A stretch of DNA of 64,000 bases from DAOQAU01 sp964640325 (GTDB lineage Bacteria > Cyanobacteriota > Vampirovibrionia > Gastranaerophilales > Gastranaerophilaceae). The notes beneath the pieces are model-generated. The model ran no database searches. It saw only the letters and a program-made list of their open reading frames with translations, and was not told the origin of the DNA. The stretch is from contig CAZXID010000009.1 of assembly GCA_964640325.1 (NCBI GenBank), positions 1 to 64,000 on the forward strand, given 5' to 3'. Positions 16,333-23,837 of this stretch are shown in pieces; within the stretch, counting starts at the first letter, position 1, and the number at the start of each line of letters is the position of its first letter. The translations under genes and the position numbers were made by a program.

Positions 16333-16896
16333 CTATATAATTTTTAGGCTTTCAAACAGTATTTTAAAAGCAAGAAGGATTAAAATTATTCCGCCCGAAA
16401 TTTCTAAATTTCTTGTCGGGAATTTTTTAAAAAAACTCCCTGCCCAAAAGCCTAAAAGCGAATTGATAAAAGTTATAACACCTATTATTATTGCAGGAAT
16501 AAGGACTTTTACCCCAAAAAGAGCCAAAGAAACTCCCGCCGCAAGAGCATCAATGCTTGTGGCAAGTGAAACTGCTAAAATATAGCTGAAGCAAAGGTAG
16601 CAAACAAGTTTTTCTTGTTTTTCTTCCCTGTAGGCATCTTTTATAAATTTAAGCCCCAATATCATAAAAATTGCAAAAACAACCCATGCCGAATACGGTT
16701 CAATATATTTACTCACCAGCCCTGTGAAGCTTGCACCGATTAACGGCATCAAAAACTGAAAAAATCCCACAAAAAAAGCCAAAATAAGTGAGTTTTTTAA
16801 TTTGTTGTGAGCAAAAATAAGACCATTTGAAAAAGAAACCACACAAGCATCAATCGAAAGCGCTATTGCAAGAATAAATATGTCTATATAATTCAT
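16333..16896 (-). CDS. mntP: Manganese efflux pump MntP
   Basis: The 187-residue membrane protein has six predicted helices in two three-helix repeats. Each repeat carries the conserved acidic motif: SIDACVVSFSNG (residues about 15-26) and SIDALAAGVSLA (about 113-124). This is diagnostic for MntP (DUF204), which exports Mn2+. The ATG overlaps the stop of the upstream DUF4127 gene by 4 nt, so translation is coupled. No yybP-ykoY riboswitch is seen upstream, and there is no room for one. Confidence 0.93.
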   Translation of the reverse strand: MNYIDIFILAIALSIDACVVSFSNGLIFAHNKLKNSLILAFFVGFFQFLMPLIGASFTGLVSKYIEPYSAWVVFAIFMILGLKFIKDAYREEKQEKLVCYLCFSYILAVSLATSIDALAAGVSLALFGVKVLIPAIIIGVITFINSLLGFWAGSFFKKFPTRNLEISGGIILILLAFKILFESLKII

Positions 16897-18260
16897 TTCA
16901 GCACCACTTCCACTTCAAAAAATCTGTTCCATGGGTAAGAATATTCCGCACTAAATTTTGTATTTAAAAATTTATTTATTTCTTTTTCATAACCTGACAT
17001 TAACTCTTTTATTTGTTTTTTATTTTTTGTCGTTTTTAAAATTTGCCTTACATTTGCTTGATATGCCCAATCATCTGCAAATCTTATGAATTGCAGTTTT
17101 TTAAATTCATTTTCGTTATATTTTTTTGCAAAAAATCTGACAATGCCGGCACAAATTAAGCTTCCTAGCGTATTTGCACTTGTGTTCCATGCGCTGTATC
17201 CGTAAAAGTTTTCAAAGTTTAATCCCGCCTTGAATAATTTTTCAACAAAAGCGTTATCTGCCCCGTTTGCAAAGCGAACATCGGCTGCCATAAAAGGTTT
17301 TAGGGGTAGATTTATTTTTTCGCTGAATGGTTTTGTTTCAACATCCATGACTATTTCGCCTTGTTTTTGTTCAAAATTGTTCACAATAAGTTCAATTTCC
17401 GCCTGTTCTTTTTCGACGATTTTACAACCGGCAAATTTTAACTGTTCTTCCACACTTTTTTCTATTGAAATATCTTCGTAGTTTGAAATTAAATCTTTGT
17501 AATCAGGCGCCAAAAATTTCACGGAAATTTTTGGCGCTTTGTTTAAATCACAAATTGCACGTGCAAAAAGCGTAAGCGGAATTTCATCTGCTCCGGTTTT
17601 TATTTGGGCACTTAATTTTTTTTCTTTAATAATTCTTTTTAAAATTTGAGATTCTAAAACATTGAGTCCGGAGGGAGCACAGTCGTCTTTTGAAAAAACA
17701 AGAGTGTCAAAAATCCTTTCTTCAAGCCAATTGAGATATAATTTATTAATTTCAAAATTTCTCTGCCTTGTGGCAAGATAATCACTTAATATTTTTTTTG
17801 GTATCCCTTTTGTTTCGACTCCTTCTTGGTGGAATTTTTTTGAATATTCAAAGATTTTTTTGCCGTATTTATTCCAATATTCTTTTTCTTCTTCATTTAT
17901 GTTGTTATTTGAAATTCTCATAATGCTTGAAAATGCGTATATTTTTGATTTTTTTTGCTTGAGAAGTTTTTTGAATTTTTCAAGATTTAATTTTATTTCA
18001 TCAAACGATTGAGGACATCTTCTTGATGCGACCAGTCCTCCGTATGCAATTGTGTCAAGCGAGATAATAATGGCATCGACATCTTCAAGATTTTTGAGCC
18101 ATTTAAAAATACCATTAATGTTTGCTTGAGATTTAAGCCCGCCTAAAAATTTTCTGTCAGGTATAAAAAGTTTAATATTTTCGTCAATTTTTGCAATCTG
18201 CTCGGGCAAAGTGTAGCAGACAGGACGGTTATCTATGGGAATTAGCGCAATTTTTTTCAT
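16893..18260 (-). CDS. DUF4127 family protein
   Basis: This is a 455-residue soluble protein of the DUF4127 family (unknown function). Recognisable stretches are ALIPIDNRPVCYTLP at the N-terminus, LDTIAYGGLVASRR, SSIMRISNNN, GADEIPLTLFARA, ADVRFANGADNAF and YSAWNTSANTLGSLI. The conserved Asp, Arg and His/Asn residues suggest an enzyme, but no reaction is established. The start is placed at 18260 (MKKIALIP). The longer frame to 18299 would begin upstream of the promoter's -10 box. It overlaps mntP by 4 nt. It carries an internal palindrome at 17507-17537. The mRNA may be almost leaderless. Confidence 0.85.
   Translation of the reverse strand: MKKIALIPIDNRPVCYTLPEQIAKIDENIKLFIPDRKFLGGLKSQANINGIFKWLKNLEDVDAIIISLDTIAYGGLVASRRCPQSFDEIKLNLEKFKKLLKQKKSKIYAFSSIMRISNNNINEEEKEYWNKYGKKIFEYSKKFHQEGVETKGIPKKILSDYLATRQRNFEINKLYLNWLEERIFDTLVFSKDDCAPSGLNVLESQILKRIIKEKKLSAQIKTGADEIPLTLFARAICDLNKAPKISVKFLAPDYKDLISNYEDISIEKSVEEQLKFAGCKIVEKEQAEIELIVNNFEQKQGEIVMDVETKPFSEKINLPLKPFMAADVRFANGADNAFVEKLFKAGLNFENFYGYSAWNTSANTLGSLICAGIVRFFAKKYNENEFKKLQFIRFADDWAYQANVRQILKTTKNKKQIKELMSGYEKEINKFLNTKFSAEYSYPWNRFFEVEVVLK
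17507..17537. repeat. Palindrome inside the DUF4127 gene
   Basis: Two exact 14-bp arms (17507-17520 and 17524-17537; GCGCCAAAAATTTC and its complement) surround ACG. The encoded peptide is APKISVKFLAP. Confidence 0.8.
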
Positions 18261-18269
18261 AACGGAGTT

Positions 18270-18312
18270 ATTATACCATGGTGGTTGACCTTTGGGCAAA
18301 AAACAGTATAAT
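18270..18312. promoter_or_regulatory. Overlapping divergent promoters, both near-leaderless
   Basis: Plus strand: TTGACC (18285-18290), 16-bp spacer, TATAAT (18307-18312), ATG at 18320 only 7 nt later. Minus strand: TTGCCC (18294-18299), 18-bp spacer, TATAAT (18270-18275), ATG at 18260 nine nucleotides later. Neither gene has a Shine-Dalgarno. Confidence 0.7.
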
Positions 18313-18319
18313 TTTAAGT

Positions 18320-18958
18320 ATGAAGAAGATTTTGGCGCTTATTTTAATAATGTTTTTTGCCCCTTGTGCCTTTGGGTTTAGTTTTTTAAAGCAAAAACAA
18401 AAATTCCCGACAGAAGGCGGCTATGTAGGGACTTTGCCAAATGTGGCGGAAAAATTTCAAAAGCCTCAAATACAAGAAGCAGCACCCGTTTTTGACAGAG
18501 TAGAAAGTTTTCGTGACCAAAGTCAAATAAAACCTTTGCCGAGAGATAATCCTGCTTTTGTAAACATAATTTTAAAAAAAGATAAAACTTCGCAATATTT
18601 AAATGATGTAAACGACATTATTCTTGCTTTGGAAAAGCTTGTCAATATTATTGAAACAAAGCAGGACGTCCAGAACTTTAATGCTGAGGCTTATTATATT
18701 AAGGCAAATGTTGAATATCTAAGGAACAAATATAAAAATAAATCTGAAACGAGTTATGATTCTTATAAAAAACTTATGAAGCTTAATTTACAGATACAGG
18801 CAGTTGCAAAATTAAGACAGGATGGTTCTATGTATTCACAATATCTTTCAAGCAGTGACGGCGGCTATATCTACAATGAAAATAATTTAGATAAACAGTT
18901 AAACTATCTCCTTCAAGAAATAAACGAAACGTTGCTTGTATTGAGAGATGTGAGGTAA
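18320..18958 (+). CDS. Secreted protein of unknown function
   Basis: The 212-residue protein starts with a clear signal peptide (MKKILALILIMFFAPCAFG, cleavage probably after residue 19). The mature part is helical and rich in Lys, Asn and Gln, with long amphipathic stretches (about 90-212, ending LLQEINETLLVLRDVR) that could form coiled coils. I recognise no domain. It is followed 5 bp later by a TTGACA promoter for a TPR protein and then by a lytic transglycosylase, so an envelope role is plausible but only by context. The ATG lies 7 nt after TATAAT and has no ribosome site. Confidence 0.75.
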   Translation: MKKILALILIMFFAPCAFGFSFLKQKQKFPTEGGYVGTLPNVAEKFQKPQIQEAAPVFDRVESFRDQSQIKPLPRDNPAFVNIILKKDKTSQYLNDVNDIILALEKLVNIIETKQDVQNFNAEAYYIKANVEYLRNKYKNKSETSYDSYKKLMKLNLQIQAVAKLRQDGSMYSQYLSSSDGGYIYNENNLDKQLNYLLQEINETLLVLRDVR

Positions 18959-18963
18959 GGCTG

Positions 18964-18993
18964 TTGACAGCGTGGTCTTATAAAGGTTATATT
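18964..18993 (+). promoter_or_regulatory. Promoter of the TPR membrane protein
   Basis: A perfect TTGACA (18964-18969) is followed by an 18-bp spacer and TATATT (18988-18993). The ATG is at 19020, preceded by AAGGGG. Confidence 0.65.
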
Positions 18994-19019
18994 GATAAAA
19001 TATATTAAAAAGGGGTTTA

Positions 19020-20030
19020 ATGGAATTTAGAAAAATTTATTTAAGGATAAGAATCTTTTTTTATTCGATAAGAAGGCTAACTAATACCTTAATTGTATCT
19101 TTGATGCTGGGTATTACTTTTTATCTTTTTATAAACAACTTTCTTTTTGCAAGAATAATCATGGGGCAGGCAAATAACTACGAATTATTGAAAAATTACG
19201 GCTCAGCAATAAGTTTGTACAATGTTGCCGATGTTTATTATACTTTAAACCATTTTTCAAAAGAAAATAAGGAAGTTTACTTTCAAATACCCTATAAAAA
19301 AGCCAAGTGTTATATGAAAAGCAGACAAAAAAAAGAATCTATTCAGTCAATGCTTCAGGGGATTACAAAAATTCAAAAACAATACGGCATTTTTTCAAGA
19401 GAAACGGCATATTTTATGAGGAGATACCTTGTAGAATATTATCTTGACAATAATGGTTATAGCTTGGCTAATCAGGAATTTAACAATCTTTTGACCATAT
19501 ATAAGAAAATAGGATATGATAACAATGAAATGGCCGATATGGTGAGGATTTCGGGAGATTTGGCATTTGAGTCCAAAGACTACGAAAGCGCAATGGAATT
19601 TTATCAAAGGGCTTATGTTATTATTAGCAAGCAACCGGATATAGATGATGAAATTTTTATGAAAATAACAGGCAGAATAGCCTTGTATGAAGTTCAGCAA
19701 AATAAAGCAGACCTTGCAATTGATATTTATAAAAACTCTATTGAAACAATAAAAAACAGCAACAATCCTGTCAAAAGCGTTATAGCTGAAATGCTTATTC
19801 AACTCGGAGATATATATGTTATAGACGGAAAAACAAAAGACGCGATAATATGTTATGAAGAAGCCATCGGGTTAATTAAAAAATTGCCTCGTGTTAATTT
19901 TATGAGGCAAAATCTTAATATTTATCTGAATTCTCTTAAAGATCTTTATAATAAAGCCGGACAATTCCATAAAGTCAGAGAAATTGAAATGGAATTTGCA
20001 AGACAAAGAAGATTCTTTTTTATTTTGTAG
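19020..20030 (+). CDS. Membrane-anchored TPR protein
   Basis: The 336-residue protein has a short basic N-terminus and one transmembrane helix (about residues 22-45, LIVSLMLGITFYLFINNFLF). The rest is a helical repeat domain. Several units fit TPR spacing, for example DLAFESKDYESAMEFYQRAYVII (about 178-200) and QLGDIYVIDGKTKDAIICYEEAIGLI (about 263-288). By the positive-inside rule the repeats would face outward. TPR domains hold protein partners, and none is identifiable here. It lies between a secreted protein and a lytic transglycosylase on the same strand, so it may scaffold envelope proteins. It has its own promoter. Confidence 0.75.
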   Translation: MEFRKIYLRIRIFFYSIRRLTNTLIVSLMLGITFYLFINNFLFARIIMGQANNYELLKNYGSAISLYNVADVYYTLNHFSKENKEVYFQIPYKKAKCYMKSRQKKESIQSMLQGITKIQKQYGIFSRETAYFMRRYLVEYYLDNNGYSLANQEFNNLLTIYKKIGYDNNEMADMVRISGDLAFESKDYESAMEFYQRAYVIISKQPDIDDEIFMKITGRIALYEVQQNKADLAIDIYKNSIETIKNSNNPVKSVIAEMLIQLGDIYVIDGKTKDAIICYEEAIGLIKKLPRVNFMRQNLNIYLNSLKDLYNKAGQFHKVREIEMEFARQRRFFFIL

Positions 20031-20158
20031 TTGACTTTTTAATTATTAGAGTTAAAAAATACCAATCATATAGTGGATTTTTAGAAAAAATCCTAAAATT
20101 TTGATGTAATTGTTACGACAAAATTATTGCGGGCAGGTTTAGTTAAAAGGGCGTAAAA

Positions 20159-20803
20159 ATGTTTTCACCGACAATACAAAATTTAATATCAACGGGAGGG
20201 CAAAAGGCCGCTGAGCAAAGGACAGTACAGATTCAGAATTATGTTAACAATCTTACTGCGCCGCAAACCCTTGCTCCTCCAAATATTAAAACAAAATCTT
20301 TTCAAGAGGTTTTACAAACAAGCAATCCGGCAAATTTCGGTAAACTTTTGTCAAATCCAGAAGCAATGTCCGTTCAGGCACAAATAGTAAATACCCCTGC
20401 TTTACGTGATTACACAAAGCCTTCAAAGCCTCAGCTTTTGAGCATGATTTCTCAAATTGCAAAAAAACACGGAGTAGATGAAAAATTGGTAAATGCTGTT
20501 GTAAAGCAAGAATCGGGCTTTAATCCGAAAGCAAAGTCTCATTGCGGCGCGATGGGGCTGATGCAGTTAATGCCGGCAACAGCAAAAGGTCTTGGCGTTA
20601 CAGATCCTTATAATCCCGTACAAAATGTAGAGGGCGGAGTAAGATATTTAAAAAATCTTTTAAGTAAATATAACGGGAATATAATTTTATCCCTTGCTGC
20701 TTACAATGCAGGCTCAGGCGCAGTGGACAAGTATGACGGAGTTCCACCTTATAAAGAAACCCAAAACTATGTTAAAAGTATCCTTGCAGATTATTTAAGC
20801 TAG
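20159..20803 (+). CDS. Lytic transglycosylase (SLT domain)
   Basis: The C-terminal half (residues about 94-212) is a soluble lytic transglycosylase domain: VVKQESGFNPKAKS with catalytic Glu118, GAMGLMQLMPATA, NVEGGVRYLKNLL and LAAYNAGSGAV. It cleaves the MurNAc-GlcNAc bond of peptidoglycan to a 1,6-anhydro product. The first ~90 residues are low-complexity and lack a signal peptide. This fits export by a non-Sec route such as the flagellar rod pathway, or an N-terminus of the type seen in other proteins of this window. Its function could be opening the wall for flagella, but the neighbours give only weak support. Confidence 0.9.
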   Translation: MFSPTIQNLISTGGQKAAEQRTVQIQNYVNNLTAPQTLAPPNIKTKSFQEVLQTSNPANFGKLLSNPEAMSVQAQIVNTPALRDYTKPSKPQLLSMISQIAKKHGVDEKLVNAVVKQESGFNPKAKSHCGAMGLMQLMPATAKGLGVTDPYNPVQNVEGGVRYLKNLLSKYNGNIILSLAAYNAGSGAVDKYDGVPPYKETQNYVKSILADYLS

Positions 20804-20906
20804 GATGTGATTGAGAAAAACATTTAAAATAAGATTATTTTTATTAAGTTATATTACAAATATTTCCAAAAATATAAATTCATTTTAATATTTCTTAACA
20901 AACCAC

Positions 20907-20935
20907 TTGTATTTTTTTATTCAATGTGATATATT
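20907..20935 (+). promoter_or_regulatory. Promoter and palindromic operator candidate of the sigma gene
   Basis: TTGTAT (20907-20912), a 17-bp spacer and TATATT (20930-20935). The -10 is covered by an inverted repeat, TTCAAT-N7-ATTGAA (20920-20938). A leader of about 155 nt follows and carries an imperfect 11-bp stem at 21007-21041. Confidence 0.5.
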
Positions 20936-21099
20936 GAATATATACTCTTTCAATCAAATTTTATACCTGTTGTTGTGCTTATAGTTTTGACTAAACGCCG
21001 ATTATCGCTTATTTGCGTTGATTTTTATTGCGCAAAAAAGCAAGTTTTGTATGGCGTGAGTTATGCTGAAAATTTTACTTATAAAATAGGAGTCCCGTT

Positions 21100-22014
21100 A
21101 TGAAAAATTCAAAAATTGCTGTGAAGAAAAAAACAAATTTTACAAACCCTTCGAAAAGTTATGTCTTGAAGAGTGATTCTGAAAACTTATTAGGTATTTA
21201 TTTAAAAGAAATTGCAAATATCCCCCCCTTGAGCGTTTCGGAAGAAAAAAATGTTGCTAAAAGGGCAAAAGAGGGTGATTTGGAAGCAAAAAAACTTTTG
21301 GTTAGGGCAAATTTAAAATTGGTTGTTACGGTGGCAAGAAAAGCCATTCATATTGCTAAAATCCCAATGATAGACTTGATTCAGGAGGGAAATTTAGGCT
21401 TGATGATTGCTGCAGAAAAATTCAACTGGAAACTCGGTTATAAATTTTCGACTTACGCAAGTTGGTGGATAAAACAGTCAATGTTTAAAGCTATTTCAGA
21501 ACAGGCTCATTGCATGAAAATCCCTGTTTATATCCAAGAAACCTTATCAAAATTTTCAAAAATTAAATCTCAAATGGAAAATAAATATAATTGCCAAGTT
21601 AGAACAGAAGAAGTTGCAAAAACGATGAACGTTTCGGCAGATAAAATTGAAAGCTATTTGTCCGCTTACTCTAAAACCATCTCTCTTGAAGGCGGTTTTG
21701 AAACGGAGAACGGAAAGGAGGTTTGCTTGGCAGATATTTTAGAAGATGAAAAAGCAAAAGTATTTGAAACTGTTGAATACGAAGGGCTTAAAAAAGATAT
21801 TGAATCTGTTGTTTCTACTCTGAAAGAGCGCGAACAGGATGTTGTTCGCATGCGCTACGGGCTTGGCAATTTTGCAAGAAAAACTTTGGAAGAAATCGGT
21901 AATTTATACGGAGTTACAAAAGAATGCGTAAGACAAACCGAATTGAGGGCAATTAAAAAGATGAGAGGAAATTCTTTCGGACAAGAAATTTTGTCTTGTT
22001 ATATCGTAAGTTGA
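21100..22014 (+). CDS. RNA polymerase sigma factor, RpoD/SigA family (group 2-like)
   Basis: The 304-residue sigma70-family factor has region 1.2 (LLGIYLKEIANIPPLS), region 2 (ANLKLVVTVARKA, PMIDLIQEGNLGLM, FNWKLGYKFSTYASWWIKQSM with the -10-recognition helix), region 3 (about 150-200) and region 4 (LKEREQDVVRMRYGLG, TLEEIGNLYGVTKECVRQTE helix-turn-helix). There is no long region 1.1, which suggests a group 2, alternative cyanobacterial-type factor rather than the essential one. A run of seven C (21222-21228) encodes Pro-Pro near residue 42. GGAG precedes the ATG, and a strong terminator follows. Confidence 0.92.
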   Translation: MKNSKIAVKKKTNFTNPSKSYVLKSDSENLLGIYLKEIANIPPLSVSEEKNVAKRAKEGDLEAKKLLVRANLKLVVTVARKAIHIAKIPMIDLIQEGNLGLMIAAEKFNWKLGYKFSTYASWWIKQSMFKAISEQAHCMKIPVYIQETLSKFSKIKSQMENKYNCQVRTEEVAKTMNVSADKIESYLSAYSKTISLEGGFETENGKEVCLADILEDEKAKVFETVEYEGLKKDIESVVSTLKEREQDVVRMRYGLGNFARKTLEEIGNLYGVTKECVRQTELRAIKKMRGNSFGQEILSCYIVS

Positions 22015-22033
22015 TTTATGTTTTCTATTTTTT

Positions 22034-22080
22034 ATCCGCGCAATATTTAATATTTTGTTAAATATTACGCGGATTTTTAT
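22034..22080 (+). terminator. Terminator of the sigma gene
   Basis: A 17-bp stem with one C-A mismatch (ATCCGCG-c-AATATTTAA, 22034-22050, with 22058-22074) is followed by TTTTAT. It lies directly after the sigma gene. Confidence 0.75.
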
Positions 22081-22161
22081 TAAAAAAAAATTTTTCTGGC
22101 TTTTTATTATTTTTTGTATCATAATGGAAATGTTACACAAAATAGAAAGAAAGAAAAAACA

Positions 22162-22461
22162 ATGCAAGATCAAAATTATCAAAACGAACAATTACAGTGT
22201 GTTGAATGCGGAAAAATATTTGAATTTTCTGCGGAAGACCAAGAATTTTATGCTCAAAAAGGCTATTCTGCTCCAAAAAGATGCTCTGAATGCCGCGAAA
22301 GCAGAAAAGCAAGAAGCAACAATTCAAGAGGCGGATATCGCTCAGAAAGACGCGACTACAATGTAACTTGTGCAGCTTGCGGCTGCCAAACTACAGTACC
22401 ATTTAAACCAAGCAACGACAGACCTGTTTTCTGTTCAGATTGCTACAGGAAAGGACAATAG
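22162..22461 (+). CDS. Double zinc-ribbon protein
   Basis: The 99-residue protein carries two Cys4 zinc sites: CVECGKIFEFSAEDQEFY...CSEC (about residues 13-50, zinc-ribbon like zf-Tbcl) and CAACGCQTTVPFKP...CSDC (about 69-97, CxxC-CxxC type). A basic, Arg/Ser-rich linker (RESRKARSNNSRGGYRSERR) joins them. Such proteins are common in bacteria and are presumed to bind nucleic acid or ribosomes. No function is proven. The start at 22162 is chosen because it precedes the first Cys pair and follows an A/G-rich tract; the frame is open upstream to 22114. A tiny basic ORF follows within 5 bp. Confidence 0.85.
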   Translation: MQDQNYQNEQLQCVECGKIFEFSAEDQEFYAQKGYSAPKRCSECRESRKARSNNSRGGYRSERRDYNVTCAACGCQTTVPFKPSNDRPVFCSDCYRKGQ

Positions 22462-22465
22462 TTAA

Positions 22466-22570
22466 TTGGCTAAAAACAATCAAAAACGTGAAAAAGCGGA
22501 GCGTAACAGAGAAAATGCCGCCAAATACAAAAAAAGAACGGGTAATAATAAATTTAGAAACAACAGATAA
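22466..22570 (+). CDS. Tiny highly basic peptide, 34 aa, downstream of the zinc-ribbon gene
   Basis: A TTG-initiated ORF of 34 codons starts 4 nt after the stop of the zinc-ribbon gene, with AAAGGA (22449-22454) inside the end of that gene as a possible ribosome site. The product is almost entirely Lys, Arg, Asn, Gln and Glu (opens AKNNQKREKAER, ends NKFRNNR) with no hydrophobic core. It resembles the disordered basic tails of ribosome-associated proteins. The terminator at 22615 closes the unit. Coding status rests on position and composition only. Confidence 0.4.
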   Translation: MAKNNQKREKAERNRENAAKYKKRTGNNKFRNNR

Positions 22571-22614
22571 TTTTTATCACGTATAAGTTATAACACCGGT
22601 TTAAAATTTGTTAA

Positions 22615-22660
22615 TTTAGGGCGGGCTTTCCCCAAGGAAAGCCCGCCCTAAAATTTTTTT
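22615..22660 (+). terminator. Strong terminator after the zinc-ribbon unit
   Basis: A 17-bp perfect GC-rich stem (22615-22631 with 22636-22652) with a CCAA loop is followed by AA and seven T. It also separates the convergent membrane protein gene. Confidence 0.9.
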
Positions 22661-23408
22661 ATTGTTTATCTCCGACATGGTAACCGCACCATGCGAAGAT
22701 AAAAGGTAAGGCTCTTCCTACCTTAAATTTTTCCATAAACGGCATTTTTGCCAGCACAAGTGCTCCGACCAAGTCATCTGCGTGAACGAGTAAGTCTTTA
22801 TTTTTAAATTTTCTGTCCGGAGAAATATCTTGCGGATCAAAAATTTTATTTTCAAATTTATTTGCAAGCCACACTGCAAGATGAACTCCAACCCATATAC
22901 CTGTTCCCGTAGCTGCAATTTTCGGTATTGACTTGTTAAGTTTGGGGATGGATTCGCAAAATTTTATTCCGCCTGTGACAAATAAAGCAGGTAAAGCAAC
23001 ATTCATGAGTTGATAGGCTCCTTCTTTAAGCTTTCTGCTTTTTTTGCGTTCATTTTTATCTGCAAGCCCGCCTATTAATCCACCCAAAACACCCCCGACG
23101 CCTAACGTTAAAATACTTCCAAAATCATAGTTTATATCTGCAATTTTAAGAATATTTTTTATAGAATTCATTTTTATTTCGGGTTTTTGCTTTTTCCCTA
23201 TAAGAAGTAATGGAATACCCACACCCGCCACTGAGGTAAAAAATGCAATCAAACTGTTTTTCTTTTTGGGGGCGTCAAAATTTGTTCTGAAGAATTCATC
23301 TATATGCTTTTCATGGGCTTGTTTTTTTATAAATGCAAGACTCCCATGCTTTTGGGTTTCTCCAAAATTAAAAGTTGTAGGTAATGCTGTAAAATTTATT
23401 TTAGTCAT
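22659..23408 (-). CDS. Membrane protein of unknown function, NFT-type N-terminus
   Basis: The 249-residue protein has no recognised domain. The N-terminus MTKINFTALPTTFNFGETQ carries the (I)NFT/NFG motif shared with other genes here. Hydrophobic stretches lie at about 49-66 (LIAFFTSVAGVGIPLLLIG), 98-116 (glycine-rich LGVGGVLGGLIGGLA), 135-150 and 165-185, so it is probably integral to the membrane. It resembles in general style the pair at 57090-58990. A minus promoter (TTGTTT-N16-TACAAT) lies 40 bp upstream. No Shine-Dalgarno is obvious. Confidence 0.7.
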   Translation of the reverse strand: MTKINFTALPTTFNFGETQKHGSLAFIKKQAHEKHIDEFFRTNFDAPKKKNSLIAFFTSVAGVGIPLLLIGKKQKPEIKMNSIKNILKIADINYDFGSILTLGVGGVLGGLIGGLADKNERKKSRKLKEGAYQLMNVALPALFVTGGIKFCESIPKLNKSIPKIAATGTGIWVGVHLAVWLANKFENKIFDPQDISPDRKFKNKDLLVHADDLVGALVLAKMPFMEKFKVGRALPFIFAWCGYHVGDKQ

Positions 23409-23448
23409 TTTAAATTAATCTTTTTGTAAGTCTTCCAAGTCTGTTACT

Positions 23449-23514
23449 ATTGTAACACCTTATAAAACAAAAACAAGATGGAGGGTTGAAAAATAGTAAA
23501 ACATGTGTTACAAT
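23449..23514. promoter_or_regulatory. Divergent promoter pair with shared TGTTACAAT -10 boxes
   Basis: Minus: TTGTTT (23471-23476), 16-bp spacer, TACAAT (23449-23454). Plus: TTGAAA (23486-23491), 17-bp spacer, TACAAT (23509-23514). Both -10 boxes sit in TGTTACAAT, also seen at 2629. Confidence 0.65.
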
Positions 23515-23545
23515 CTTAGTATCAGTAAAGGATGTGGGGTGTATT

Positions 23546-23821
23546 ATGATTACGCCGGTTATATCAAGGTTAAGTGCTATAAATTCAATGAACAACGCTG
23601 CGTATGGAATGATGCGCTCTTCTGATGCGCTTATGAACCTTGTTTCTTTTGCCGGTACGAATCCTAATGTTGATTTGGGCAAATTAAATTCTGTCGAAAA
23701 AAATATTATGATGAAGATGCTCAATGACAGTTTTATTTATAAAATAAGCCAAGCGCAGGAAAAACAATTAAAAAAGCTTGAAGAAGAGAATATAAAACGT
23801 TCTTTCTCAACATTTGCTTAA
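23546..23821 (+). CDS. Small protein of unknown function, 91 aa
   Basis: The ATG at 23546 is chosen because a good promoter ends at 23514 and AAAGGA (23527-23532) precedes it. The frame is open further upstream but would begin inside the promoter. The product opens MITPVISRLSAINSMNNAAYGMM and ends with an acidic/basic helix (SQAQEKQLKKLEEENIKR). There is no signal peptide, transmembrane helix or known domain. It is a single-gene unit divergent from a membrane protein gene and convergent with the PiT transporter. Its function is unknown. Confidence 0.7.
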   Translation: MITPVISRLSAINSMNNAAYGMMRSSDALMNLVSFAGTNPNVDLGKLNSVEKNIMMKMLNDSFIYKISQAQEKQLKKLEEENIKRSFSTFA

Positions 23822-23837
23822 TTTATTTGTTTGTTTT

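Noticed and set aside
16230..16340. yybP-ykoY manganese riboswitch for mntP
   Set aside because: mntP overlaps the upstream gene. The gap is downstream of it and only holds a weak stem.
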